Below are positions 15,811-24,242 of a stretch of DNA of 64,000 nucleotides, one piece after another. Every line of letters starts with the position of its first letter. The first letter of the stretch is position 1. A program made the translations under genes and the position numbers. The DNA comes from UBA1181 sp963619325 (GTDB lineage Bacteria; Bacteroidota; Bacteroidia; Bacteroidales; Paludibacteraceae), in assembly GCA_963619325.1 (NCBI GenBank), contig CAVEVQ010000002.1, positions 1 to 64,000 on the forward strand. Direction: 5' to 3'. Below the pieces are notes generated by a model. It was not told the DNA's origin and did not search any database. It saw only the letters and a list, made by a program, of their open reading frames with translations.

Positions 15811-18102
15811 TTAAAGATCGTAATTTATTGAAATGCCAATTTGCCGAGGTTTGCCTAATTGACAAAATTGATTGCCCATTGAGGTGAATCGAAAACATTC
15901 ATATTCTGCGCCTCCTATGTTTTTACTCCACACGGATAGCGAAAGATCTCCTTTCTGGAGGGTTACGTCTGCGTCGAAGATGTTATAGAACGGTTGTGAT
16001 TCCGTATTTTCTTCGTCCCAATAAACTTCCCCCATACCTCGCCAATCTGTCGAGACATTGATTTGGTCGCACAACTTCCGATTGATGTAGAATGTATACC
16101 CCACTTGCAATGTTGCTTGGTGTTTGGGAGAGTAGGGAACGAACTTACCGTCGTACGATTTCGTGCCACTGTGATAGTTGGTGAATTTCGCATTGGTATA
16201 GCCGTAGGTGGCGTTCAAGCGTAGAGCAGGAAATGCGGCGAACGGAGATTTCGATAGGGTGATTTCTGCTCCAAAACTGCGACTTCTGCCTGCATTGGTC
16301 ATCATTCTGCCTGTGTTCTGCCCTGGAGGGAAGACAGTGAGCTGTTGGTTTCGACTTCTTACAAAGAAGAGAGAAACGTTGACATCCAACCAATTCTTAA
16401 GATCTTTGAAATGCCCCCCCAACTCGTATGTCCAATTATATTCTGGCTCGTAGGACGTGTGTTTCGTAACGTCATAGTCTGTCTGGTTTTCAAGACTGAA
16501 CCCCAACTCTTCCATTAGGTCTTTTTTTAACTGACTCTGAAGAATGTCGGAGAAAATTTGTGTGTTGAAACCTCCTGCCTTATATCCTTTGGCAACGTTC
16601 AAATATACATGATTTTTGTGATGAATGTTATATTGAACGCAAAATTTTGGCAATACTTCGAAGAATGTCTTGTCTGTCTCTCCTTTCAACTTACTGTTCA
16701 AACGATTGACGGGGCTGTAAATTTCTCCGTCTAAAGGATAACTGAAAATGTAATCGATGACCGTCTGGTTGTCGTAGCGCATTGTTGCGTGTTCATAATC
16801 CACTCGTAGTCCGACGGTGAATTCCCATTTCCTCACCTTGAAATTGCTTTGATGATAGACGGCTGCGCCAATGGTTGGCAACTCAAACTCGCTGTTGATC
16901 GGTAATGTGTTGTTTTGAAAATCAAGGTTGTATTCGTCTGACAGTCCCTTGTGGATGCCTGCGTTGGCATTGTCGAGAATTAACTTTTGGATGCCTTCTC
17001 TTCCAAAAGTTACGGGTGCGTCCATACTTCCATGTTTGTAGAATCCGTAACTTCCAAATTTCCAGTTCCAGTGTTTCTCTTTGTTGTTTGATTGTATGAT
17101 AATCTCCTCCGTTACCGCGTGTTCAAGTTGACTTTGGTCAAGCGTGAAATAGGATTGTGGAAGGAAATCATTGTCGAGAAGCATGTCGTCGTTCAAATAC
17201 TGATAACTCGTGATTGAGGAGAACGAGAATTTAGACTGGTTATATTTGACGATAAACCCGTCGAGGATGCCGGTTCTGTTGTAATGACATTCATCATTAT
17301 AGTTGACGGAGTGTCTTCCTATTGAATCGATCAGTTGGTAGGCGTATCCTCCTTGACGAAGGAGGTTGGCAGAGATGGTGTTTTCAAACGAAAGAGTGGA
17401 TGAGCGTTTCCAAATTTGACGACTACGGAGGCTTAGACTGTTAAGAGGGTCGCATAGGGAATCGTCGTATCGATTGGTAAAGAAACCGTTGGAATGTTTG
17501 GCTTTGACTGCTAAAGAAAAACCGAACTTCTCCGATAATTTTTTGTAGATGGAGGCTTTCGCCTGAATTGTGTTCCCTGTGGAGTAGTCGACCGCAAACC
17601 GACACCCTTGGTAGGCAAAAGGGGAAAGGGTGGTGAAATGGATGAGTCCACAGAGGGAATTGCGCCCGTAGAGTGTTCCTTGCGGACCGCGGAGGAATTC
17701 AGCTCGCGACACATCAAAAAGGTCAAAGTCGTAGTTGTTCTTGTTTAGTATGGGGACATTGTCAATCAGCATTACCACCACGGGTTGGTCAATCCTCGCT
17801 CCAGAACCTCGAACATATATAGAGGAGGTCATTTGTGATCCGTAGTCTGGAATGTGAAAGTTGGGAACGAAATCGGCTAAATCGCGAGCGGCAGTTGAAT
17901 TTTTCTTCTCAATGTCACTCATATAGAAAGCGTTGAACGATACTGGTTGTTCTTCTATGTTTTTCCCCTCTTTGATGGGTGCTTCTAAAACGAACTCGTC
18001 TAATTGAGTCGTTTTTACTTCTCCTGCCAAAGTGGTCGTCAATGCAAAGACGGAGAAAAGAAGAATGACGAACAATTTTTTATGAGGGGGTGTATGACGC
18101 AC
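15811..18102 (-). CDS. TonB-dependent outer membrane receptor (paralogue 2)
   Basis: It has the same architecture as the receptor at 12680: signal peptide (KKLFVILLFSVFALTTTLAG), plug with SSIYVRGSGARIDQP, DNVPIL, RAEFLRGPQGTLYGRNS, then a barrel ending PRQIGISINYDL. Long stretches align between the two, such as the FSFSSITSYQYLNDD region and the KWEFTVGLRVDYEHA region. No ATG precedes the signal peptide. The frame opens with a TTG at 18147, inside the hairpin behind tRNA-Cys, and I chose the GTG at 18102 with caution. Ligand unknown. No SusD partner. The calycin-like lipoprotein gene follows at once. Confidence 0.85.
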   Translation of the reverse strand: MRHTPPHKKLFVILLFSVFALTTTLAGEVKTTQLDEFVLEAPIKEGKNIEEQPVSFNAFYMSDIEKKNSTAARDLADFVPNFHIPDYGSQMTSSIYVRGSGARIDQPVVVMLIDNVPILNKNNYDFDLFDVSRAEFLRGPQGTLYGRNSLCGLIHFTTLSPFAYQGCRFAVDYSTGNTIQAKASIYKKLSEKFGFSLAVKAKHSNGFFTNRYDDSLCDPLNSLSLRSRQIWKRSSTLSFENTISANLLRQGGYAYQLIDSIGRHSVNYNDECHYNRTGILDGFIVKYNQSKFSFSSITSYQYLNDDMLLDNDFLPQSYFTLDQSQLEHAVTEEIIIQSNNKEKHWNWKFGSYGFYKHGSMDAPVTFGREGIQKLILDNANAGIHKGLSDEYNLDFQNNTLPINSEFELPTIGAAVYHQSNFKVRKWEFTVGLRVDYEHATMRYDNQTVIDYIFSYPLDGEIYSPVNRLNSKLKGETDKTFFEVLPKFCVQYNIHHKNHVYLNVAKGYKAGGFNTQIFSDILQSQLKKDLMEELGFSLENQTDYDVTKHTSYEPEYNWTYELGGHFKDLKNWLDVNVSLFFVRSRNQQLTVFPPGQNTGRMMTNAGRSRSFGAEITLSKSPFAAFPALRLNATYGYTNAKFTNYHSGTKSYDGKFVPYSPKHQATLQVGYTFYINRKLCDQINVSTDWRGMGEVYWDEENTESQPFYNIFDADVTLQKGDLSLSVWSKNIGGAEYECFRFTSMGNQFCQLGKPRQIGISINYDL

Positions 18103-18136
18103 GTTTTTCTGAAATTGCAGTTTTCTTGAATGGTTA

Positions 18137-18179
18137 TAAAAAAACAAAGAACTGCGACTTCAAAAAAGTTACAGTTCTT
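18137..18179 (-). terminator. Terminator of tRNA-Cys
   Basis: An 8-bp stem (18147-18154 with 18172-18179), with an inner ACTT/AAGT pairing, is followed on the minus strand by a seven-T run at 18144-18138. It lies between tRNA-Cys and the receptor gene, so receptor transcription probably begins after it or depends on read-through. Confidence 0.8.
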
Positions 18180-18192
18180 GCTTTTTTTTTCG

Positions 18193-18263
18193 AGGTTCCT
18201 AGCAGATTCGAACTGCTGTAAACGGTTTTGCAGACCGGTACCTAACCACTCGGCCAAGGAACC
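18193..18263 (-). tRNA. tRNA-Cys (GCA)
   Basis: The 71-nt minus-strand sequence folds as a cloverleaf: acceptor GGTTCCT with AGGAACC, D arm GCCGAGTGGTTAGGT, anticodon loop CTGCAAA with anticodon GCA, T loop TTCGAATC, and a T discriminator, which is the known identity base of tRNA-Cys. CCA is not encoded. Confidence 0.95.
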
Positions 18264-18368
18264 ATTTTTCTTTTGCCTTATTTGCGGTTGCAAAGGTATA
18301 ATATTTATCCGATTTGACAAATATTATACCTTGTTTTTTTGAAAAAAATCCTTGATGTGGATTTATTA

Positions 18369-19568
18369 TTATACACATTCTTTTTTGATTCTGTAGCGAT
18401 AGACCAGACAAGCGGTGATGAAATAGACAACAATCTGAATTAACAGTCCAGTAAACTCGAAGGAAATGTCAGGTATGGTCGCCCCCATCGTGTTGATTTT
18501 AACAAACCCATGGATGCCGAAAGTGCTTGGAATTAAGTAACTAACGTATTTCCAAAAAGTTGGTACTGCTGCTTGTGGCCACGAAACTCCAGATATGAAG
18601 AGGAATATCAGAGAGAAAAATGTGAGCAGTACATAAGCCGTTTCTTTCTCTTTGACGAATACGCTAATGGTCATTCCGAAGAGTGAACATGCCACAATGT
18701 ATGGCAGAATCAACGTGATGATGTCTACTGGGTCGCCAATCTGTGGAAGATTGAAAATCTTTGGAACGAGGTGCAGTAGATAATAGGCATTGATTAAATA
18801 GATGGTTATATAGAACAATACTTTTCCGATGACTATCCTAAACGTACCCCTCTTATGACGAAGTATAGGGGTCATTCTGTGAAACCTTTTCCTGTCAAAG
18901 ACTCCTCCGCTTAATACACAGATGCCTATGAGCATTGTTTGCTGAATCAACAACATTACGAATGCGGGCAAAAGGAAGCTGTTGAATCCATTCTGAGGGT
19001 TGAAAAGTGATACGTTTTGATAGTTGATGTAAGTGGTTGAAAGACTTTCTGTCCCCGCCGACTTCACGCTGTTGATGTCCAAACGATCTACTTGAATGTC
19101 TTTGTTGACTTCCAATGAGATTTCCGTGATAGGGGCTAAGAGGTTCTTATAGTAGAGAAGACTACTCATCTCGCAATAAAGTTGTAGTGTCGCCTGATCT
19201 TTTTGGGCTATACGTTTCGAGAAATCTCGGGGAAAAAGTAAAACTCCGAAGGCTTCTCGTCTATTGACGACCTCTTTTGCCTCTTCTATGTTGGCACAGA
19301 CACCGACGACCTCAATTTCATGGGTCGCGTCACATAAACGGCGAAACTCACGAGACTCTTTTGAGTTGTCCAAGTCCACCACCACTAATTTTGCTTCCGT
19401 GGCAACTTCGTTCGCGTAAATCAATCCGTAGACGATAGGGTAGAACAAAGGGGCGATGAAGAAGAGCAAAACTAATGCGGAGTCTGACAAAGCCTCCTTG
19501 AACTCGTCATACCAAACCAAAACGAGGTCTGACAATCCTTCTATTATTTGTTTGAAAACTCTATTCAT
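18369..19568 (-). CDS. ABC-2 type permease (export operon, second permease)
   Basis: This 399-residue protein has the ABC-2 membrane layout: one N-terminal helix (ALVLLFFIAPLFYPIVYGLI), a large periplasmic domain of about 150 residues, then five or so helices in the C-terminal half. It resembles YhbS/YhhJ-like permeases. No nucleotide-binding domain is fused. It is the last gene of the marR-tolC-hlyD-permease-permease operon, 30 bases behind its partner. Together they probably export a drug or other small toxic compound through the HlyD/TolC-type envelope bridge. Substrate unknown. Confidence 0.85.
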   Translation of the reverse strand: MNRVFKQIIEGLSDLVLVWYDEFKEALSDSALVLLFFIAPLFYPIVYGLIYANEVATEAKLVVVDLDNSKESREFRRLCDATHEIEVVGVCANIEEAKEVVNRREAFGVLLFPRDFSKRIAQKDQATLQLYCEMSSLLYYKNLLAPITEISLEVNKDIQVDRLDINSVKSAGTESLSTTYINYQNVSLFNPQNGFNSFLLPAFVMLLIQQTMLIGICVLSGGVFDRKRFHRMTPILRHKRGTFRIVIGKVLFYITIYLINAYYLLHLVPKIFNLPQIGDPVDIITLILPYIVACSLFGMTISVFVKEKETAYVLLTFFSLIFLFISGVSWPQAAVPTFWKYVSYLIPSTFGIHGFVKINTMGATIPDISFEFTGLLIQIVVYFITACLVYRYRIKKECV

Positions 19569-19598
19569 TTTCTCTGAATTTACAAGTTCATCTAATAA

Positions 19599-20777
19599 CT
19601 ATGGCTCATACACGTCATACTTGTATACGGTTCTCAGTCGCTTGGCGGCCAACAATGGCAACATCATGAAAATTACCAAGGCGGCGTAGGAACCCCATGC
19701 ATAACAGAAGGCTCTTCCATCTAACGCATTGTTGACATATAGCAAAAAATAGTGTCTAAGCGGAAAACATCTCGACCATACTTGCAATATGTGGTGCATC
19801 TCTTCTACAGGGAATGTGAAACCACTGATAGAGAACGATAACATAGTATAAAATGCTGACAAACTGAGAGATACACGCATTTTTGGAATTAACGCATAGA
19901 GTGCCACTGCAAATGACAAGCACGCAAAGACGAACATATAAGAGACAATTAGCATAGCCCCTAATCCATTTTGGCAAGGGAAGCCCATGAAACTGTAGAG
20001 GCAGACGTCTATGAATGTCGCCATTAGCATATAGATGAGTGCGTGTGGCAAGAGTTTACCCAACATCAGAACCAGCATATTGTCGCCTGATATGTATAGC
20101 AGTTCTTTCGAACGACTGTTTTTCACTTCAGAGCCTAATGCGAATACGGTCGTAATGATGATGATGGCACAAAGTAGCCCCGGCAAGATGACGTTGCTGA
20201 GGTAGATAGAGTAGTTGATCCAAGGATTTCCTAATGGGTGCGTCTCTATGTTGATGGGCTGCAATTCCTTCATCGCCTGCTCTTCTGTCTGTCCTTTCGC
20301 TAATCGCATCTGCCTGCCGACGGCCGCTCCTCCCAATACGGAAATGGTTTTCAAGTCCTGAAATTCAAGGGAGCCTGCTACGATATAGGCGGTGTTGGTA
20401 TAGAAAGAAAGGGTCGGTTGTCGGAAGGATAGAACGTCTCGTTCGAAATCTTCTGGGACGTAGTAGATTCCATATACTTTCCCCTCTTGCATTAATTGCC
20501 GTGCTTCTTGGAAAGATTGGCATTTGACGACGACATTCGTCTGCTTGAAATTGTCAAGGGTACGGATTAATTGGCGAGACACGTTGCTGTTGTCTTTGTC
20601 TACAACCGCTGCGGGCAGTCCTTTGGGCAGCCCGACCTGCATCAGTGTCAAGAAGAAGATGACACACAGCACGGGCGCACCGACCATGACGAATGGGTAG
20701 AGGCGTCGATGGGTGAGGATTCTCCACTCACGCACCGCCAACATCCAGATACGTTTTATGGCTGAATAGTTTTCCAT
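19599..20777 (-). CDS. ABC-2 type permease (export operon, first permease)
   Basis: It has the same layout as the following gene: an N-terminal helix (PFVMVGAPVLCVIFFLTLM), a large periplasmic domain, then a block of membrane helices from about residue 190. The basic N-terminus AVREWRILTHRRLYPF is typical of this family. The pair probably forms a heterodimeric transmembrane unit. No ATPase gene is in the operon or elsewhere in this window, so either a separate ATPase serves it or these permeases work differently. Confidence 0.85.
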   Translation of the reverse strand: MENYSAIKRIWMLAVREWRILTHRRLYPFVMVGAPVLCVIFFLTLMQVGLPKGLPAAVVDKDNSNVSRQLIRTLDNFKQTNVVVKCQSFQEARQLMQEGKVYGIYYVPEDFERDVLSFRQPTLSFYTNTAYIVAGSLEFQDLKTISVLGGAAVGRQMRLAKGQTEEQAMKELQPINIETHPLGNPWINYSIYLSNVILPGLLCAIIIITTVFALGSEVKNSRSKELLYISGDNMLVLMLGKLLPHALIYMLMATFIDVCLYSFMGFPCQNGLGAMLIVSYMFVFACLSFAVALYALIPKMRVSLSLSAFYTMLSFSISGFTFPVEEMHHILQVWSRCFPLRHYFLLYVNNALDGRAFCYAWGSYAALVIFMMLPLLAAKRLRTVYKYDVYEP

Positions 20778-20825
20778 TTCACCTTCTTTTGTTTGTGGTT
20801 GAATAAAATACTGACAAATAGTGAA

Positions 20826-21824
20826 CTATTCTTCTTTGACAATGACAGACATTCCGCTCACTAAGTCGTCTACTTTCTCGTTGAAGTATGCTCGGATTTC
20901 AAAGGTCTTGGAGTCGTATTCTCCTTTCACCTTTGTCGCTTTCCATGCGGCGAATGTACCAAGATCTTTGACATAGTTAACTGTCAATTCAACCTCTTTA
21001 TTGTCTAATGCCGGAATGATAGCCTTGATAGTCGTTCCCTCTTTGAACTTCATGTATTCTTTCTCTCGTATGTTGAAAGTTACCCAAACATCAGCTGTAT
21101 CAATGACATTCATGATTGGGGCTCCGGAACCGACTAATTCTCCTTTACATGGGAAAATCTCAACAATCTTTCCAGATACAGGTGCGGTGAGAACAGTCTC
21201 TGAAATGTATGAGGCAACCTCGGCTACTGCTCCTTTGGCACGGTTCAACTGGGCGAGGGCTGCATTCTTCTCCTCGTCGGTCGCTCCTTTTAGTGCCTGC
21301 TCATATTGTGATTTGGCGGCTTGCTCGGTCGCTACCATCGCCTTGTAGTTTGCCTCAACCTCATCTCTCTTTTGTGCAGCTACAACCTCCTGCTCGTACA
21401 ATTTTTGCACACGGTCGTAAGATTTCTTTGCGACTTCAAGTCCGGCTTGTGCTTTCTGCCACATTTCGTAGGCCGCTTTTATCTGCTCTTCCGTTGCTCC
21501 TTTCTTGGCTTTCTGATTCATCGCACTGGCTGCTTGCTCTGCGGCGCGCGCTTGCTGCATTTTAGCCTCAACCTCAGGACTATTCAAGTAGACGAGCGTA
21601 TCGCCTTCTTTTACATATTGCCCTTCACTGACACATATCTTCTCAATTCTGGCTGGTAACTTTCCAGATACGCGGAGTTGTGTGAATTCCACCTCGCCCT
21701 GCACGGTGTCCGCGCCTTTTTTCATCGTAAAGATGCCTACCAAAGTGATACCTAACACGATTGCTAATAGTACGACGAACGCTATAACTATGTTGACGTC
21801 GTTATTCTTATTTCTTGTTGCCAT
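20826..21824 (-). CDS. HlyD family periplasmic adaptor protein
   Basis: This membrane-fusion protein links inner-membrane permeases to the outer-membrane channel. It has one N-terminal membrane anchor (VIAFVVLLAIVLGITLVGIF), a split biotinyl-lipoyl-like domain (SGKLPARIEKICVSEGQYVK and TAPVSGKIVEIFPCKGELV) around a long coiled-coil hairpin of roughly 130 residues rich in Ala, Lys and Glu, and a C-terminal beta-barrel domain. The length of 332 residues is normal. It lies between the tolC-like gene and the two permease genes. Confidence 0.92.
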   Translation of the reverse strand: MATRNKNNDVNIVIAFVVLLAIVLGITLVGIFTMKKGADTVQGEVEFTQLRVSGKLPARIEKICVSEGQYVKEGDTLVYLNSPEVEAKMQQARAAEQAASAMNQKAKKGATEEQIKAAYEMWQKAQAGLEVAKKSYDRVQKLYEQEVVAAQKRDEVEANYKAMVATEQAAKSQYEQALKGATDEEKNAALAQLNRAKGAVAEVASYISETVLTAPVSGKIVEIFPCKGELVGSGAPIMNVIDTADVWVTFNIREKEYMKFKEGTTIKAIIPALDNKEVELTVNYVKDLGTFAAWKATKVKGEYDSKTFEIRAYFNEKVDDLVSGMSVIVKEE

Positions 21825-21894
21825 AACTCTTCTTAATTTATGGGTATTAAACTATATGAAAAGTGTTTTATAACTATGTTTTGTAGTTTTGATT

Positions 21895-23457
21895 TTAGTT
21901 GTCTTGCAATGTTCCAATTGCTTTTTTGTAGTTGATTTCGCTGACTTTTGCCTCTATTTCGGCTTCAATCTTATTAGATTTGGCAGAGAGCCATGCGGTC
22001 TGTGCCTCCATCAGATTAGAGGCAGGAATGACTCCTGCGTTGAATCCTAAAGTGGCGTGTTTAAGGTTCTCTTCAGCCTTCTCCAAACTATGGGTCGAAA
22101 TATCTAATTTCCGAAGTGCCTCGTCATGATTGAACTGGCTTTGTGTTACTTGCAATTCAATCTTTTCTTTGGCTTCTTCTTCGTTGTATTTTGCGATTTG
22201 CGACTCGCATTTTGCCGCTTTCAAAGTGTAGATGTTTTCGCCCCAGTGGAGCAGAGGAATGTTGACTATCACGCCAACGTGCCAATCCCATCCCATTCCT
22301 TTGTCAAATCCGTCTTTTAAATTTGGACTTGTTCCTGCATACGATCCGAAGAGTGCGATGTTTGGCATCAATTTAGCTCTCTCCACATGCTCTTTCTGCT
22401 TGTAGATCTCCTCTGCGATTGTCAAACTTTTAATTTCACTTCTCTTCTCGTAGACGGATTCCATGTCGGCAGGCTCTGTTTCAGAAACTTCTATGGCATC
22501 TATGTCCTCGTCTGCCAATTTGTATGACTCGTTGAGTGGAAGTCCGCAATATTGAGCTAAAAGCATTTTAGATAGATGTATGCCGTTTTCTACCTTGAAG
22601 AGTGCCATTTCGGCTTCGTTTTTCTTTACCGATACGGAGAGTTGGTCCGCTTTGGTTGCCATTCCTGACTCGATGAGATGGTCGACATCTTTCTCCATCT
22701 TGTCTAACAGAGTGATGAGTCCTTCTACTGCTTTCTTCTTGCTGTTGAGCGATACGATTTGCCAGTAGGTGGCATCTGCATTCACTAAAATATCATCTTG
22801 CAAAGTGCTTTGCTTACTGTCAGCCAACTCCATTTTCAACTTGCAGATCTTGTTGTAGGCAACAATTTTTCCACCCATGAAAACAGGTTGTACTAAGTTG
22901 AGTGCCGCTACGAAAATGTTTTTCGTGTCGAATGTGAGCTCATCCTTTGGTATGGTGGTGTATTGTTTCCACTGTAGCTTTTCGGGATTCGTTTTTGGGT
23001 TGAATGGTTGTCCGTTGGCATCCAAAGGAACTGCTTGTCCATTGACTAATGTCCAGTTGTTGCTAACCTGACTTGGGGTCAAGGAGAAGGATCCATCGGC
23101 ACCTAATGTTCCGATGGGAAGAAACAGATTCTCGGAAGCGAGGGTGAGTTCATCTCCGTTGCGGACATAACCTCCCTTTATGCTCAAGTCTGGGAAGTAT
23201 TTCGTTCGCGCAGCTTTTCGTTCATAGGAGGCTTGCTCCTTTTCTGCTTGGGCTTTTTTGTTCGACTTGTTATTGTCTAACGCCATCTTGCGAATCTCTT
23301 CCAATGTGTAGACGTTCTGTTGGGTCGTGTCGATCGCAACAGAAGAGAGGTCGCTCGTAGTGGTGCTGTCTGCTGCGACCATTTCGTTGGCACTTCCCTG
23401 TGCGCAAAGGCAGCCTGTCGTTAAAAGGCTACCAACGAATATTGCGATTTTTTTCAT
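21895..23457 (-). CDS. TolC family outer membrane efflux protein
   Basis: This 520-residue protein has a signal peptide (MKKIAIFVGSLLTTGCLCAQ) and two TolC-type outer membrane efflux repeats made of long helices (LEEIRKMALDNNKSNKKAQA near the start of the first, and a HDEALRKLDISTHSLEKAEE segment in the second). It would form the trimeric outer-membrane exit duct of the export system. The signal contains a Cys near the cleavage site, but the context does not look like a lipobox. First structural gene after marR, with a gap of 57 bases. Confidence 0.92.
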   Translation of the reverse strand: MKKIAIFVGSLLTTGCLCAQGSANEMVAADSTTTSDLSSVAIDTTQQNVYTLEEIRKMALDNNKSNKKAQAEKEQASYERKAARTKYFPDLSIKGGYVRNGDELTLASENLFLPIGTLGADGSFSLTPSQVSNNWTLVNGQAVPLDANGQPFNPKTNPEKLQWKQYTTIPKDELTFDTKNIFVAALNLVQPVFMGGKIVAYNKICKLKMELADSKQSTLQDDILVNADATYWQIVSLNSKKKAVEGLITLLDKMEKDVDHLIESGMATKADQLSVSVKKNEAEMALFKVENGIHLSKMLLAQYCGLPLNESYKLADEDIDAIEVSETEPADMESVYEKRSEIKSLTIAEEIYKQKEHVERAKLMPNIALFGSYAGTSPNLKDGFDKGMGWDWHVGVIVNIPLLHWGENIYTLKAAKCESQIAKYNEEEAKEKIELQVTQSQFNHDEALRKLDISTHSLEKAEENLKHATLGFNAGVIPASNLMEAQTAWLSAKSNKIEAEIEAKVSEINYKKAIGTLQDN

Positions 23458-23514
23458 ATAGTATGAAATATATTGGTTATAAGAAATTCTTGATATTCTT
23501 TCATGCTGTTAGGT

Positions 23515-24006
23515 CTATTGGATGTTTTCAAACACCCTGTCCATAAACTTAAACGCAGTCTCTATCTCTTCTTTGCTAAATCCGTAGAAGATTGATTCTA
23601 AGGCTTTCTGGGTTACTTTCTTCACCTTCTCCTCCAAATCAATTCCTTTCTGTGTCAGATAAACGTTGTTGGCTCTCTTGTCTCCTACTTTTGAAACTCT
23701 GTATATCAATTCTTGACGCTCTAAGTTGCGGAGCAATCTTGTTACGCTCGGACGATCTTTGAACGTTGCCCTGGCAATCATATTCTGTGTGGGACAATCA
23801 CCTTCTACTTTTGTCCATAAACATGTCATAATTAACCACTGCTCGGGTGTCATGTCAATTCCCTCATTGCGAAGTGTGCGAGATACAATCCTGTTTATCT
23901 GGTGGCTGATGTTTCCGCTGATAACTGCGAATGACAATTCTACTCCTTTTTTTGTTCTTTCTGGCTGCGTAATGTCAGGTTCGTTTATCCAATCCATATT
24001 CTTCAT
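23515..24006 (-). CDS. MarR family transcriptional regulator
   Basis: This 163-residue winged-helix regulator has the recognition region ARATFKDRPSVTRLLRNLER and the wing RVSKVGDKRANNVYLTQKG, both typical of MarR. It heads the efflux operon and is likely a repressor of its own operon, released by a small-molecule ligand that may also be the exported compound. Its promoter region holds several TTGTT/AACAA repeats, one of them over the promoter spacer, listed separately. Confidence 0.92.
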   Translation of the reverse strand: MKNMDWINEPDITQPERTKKGVELSFAVISGNISHQINRIVSRTLRNEGIDMTPEQWLIMTCLWTKVEGDCPTQNMIARATFKDRPSVTRLLRNLERQELIYRVSKVGDKRANNVYLTQKGIDLEEKVKKVTQKALESIFYGFSKEEIETAFKFMDRVFENIQ

Positions 24007-24046
24007 GATGATAATTTTATTTATGTGGTATATATTTTCTTAAATG

Positions 24047-24141
24047 CAAATATAGTTGTTTAGACAACAACGAAATAATGTTGTCGCGTCAATTATTATG
24101 TTGTTGTGTTAATTATTCTTAAATTGTTGTTTCAACAACAA
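24047..24141 (-). promoter_or_regulatory. marR operon promoter and putative operator array
   Basis: A -7 element TATATTTG reads on the minus strand at 24054-24047. Directly behind it, 24055-24068 is an inverted repeat GTTGT-N4-ACAAC within the promoter spacer. Further upstream, a 20-bp tandem repeat (24078-24097 and 24098-24117, 3 differences) carries ATGTTGT, and a palindrome TTGTTGTT-TC-AACAACAA (24124-24141) has perfect 8-bp arms. The repeated TTGTT/AACAA half-sites suggest several MarR dimer binding sites and autorepression. Binding is inferred. Confidence 0.65.
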
Positions 24142-24157
24142 CTATAATCATAAAAGA

Positions 24158-24189
24158 AAGAGGGCTGAGCATCTACGCTCAGCCCTCTT
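24158..24189. terminator. Bidirectional-looking terminator upstream of marR
   Basis: A perfect 13-bp stem (24158-24170 with 24177-24189) with a 6-nt loop has T-rich sequence on both sides. On the minus strand it ends the exbB-to-lipoprotein operon whose last stop codon is at 24243. Confidence 0.88.
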
Positions 24190-24242
24190 TTTATTGTAGA
24201 GTGGAAAATCCTCTTCTGTAAGGTTCCCTTTTTCGCTTCTTA

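Noticed and set aside
12680..18102. Polysaccharide utilisation locus
   Set aside because: There is no SusD-like gene, no glycoside hydrolase and no sensor regulator, so the receptors are not of the SusC/D type.
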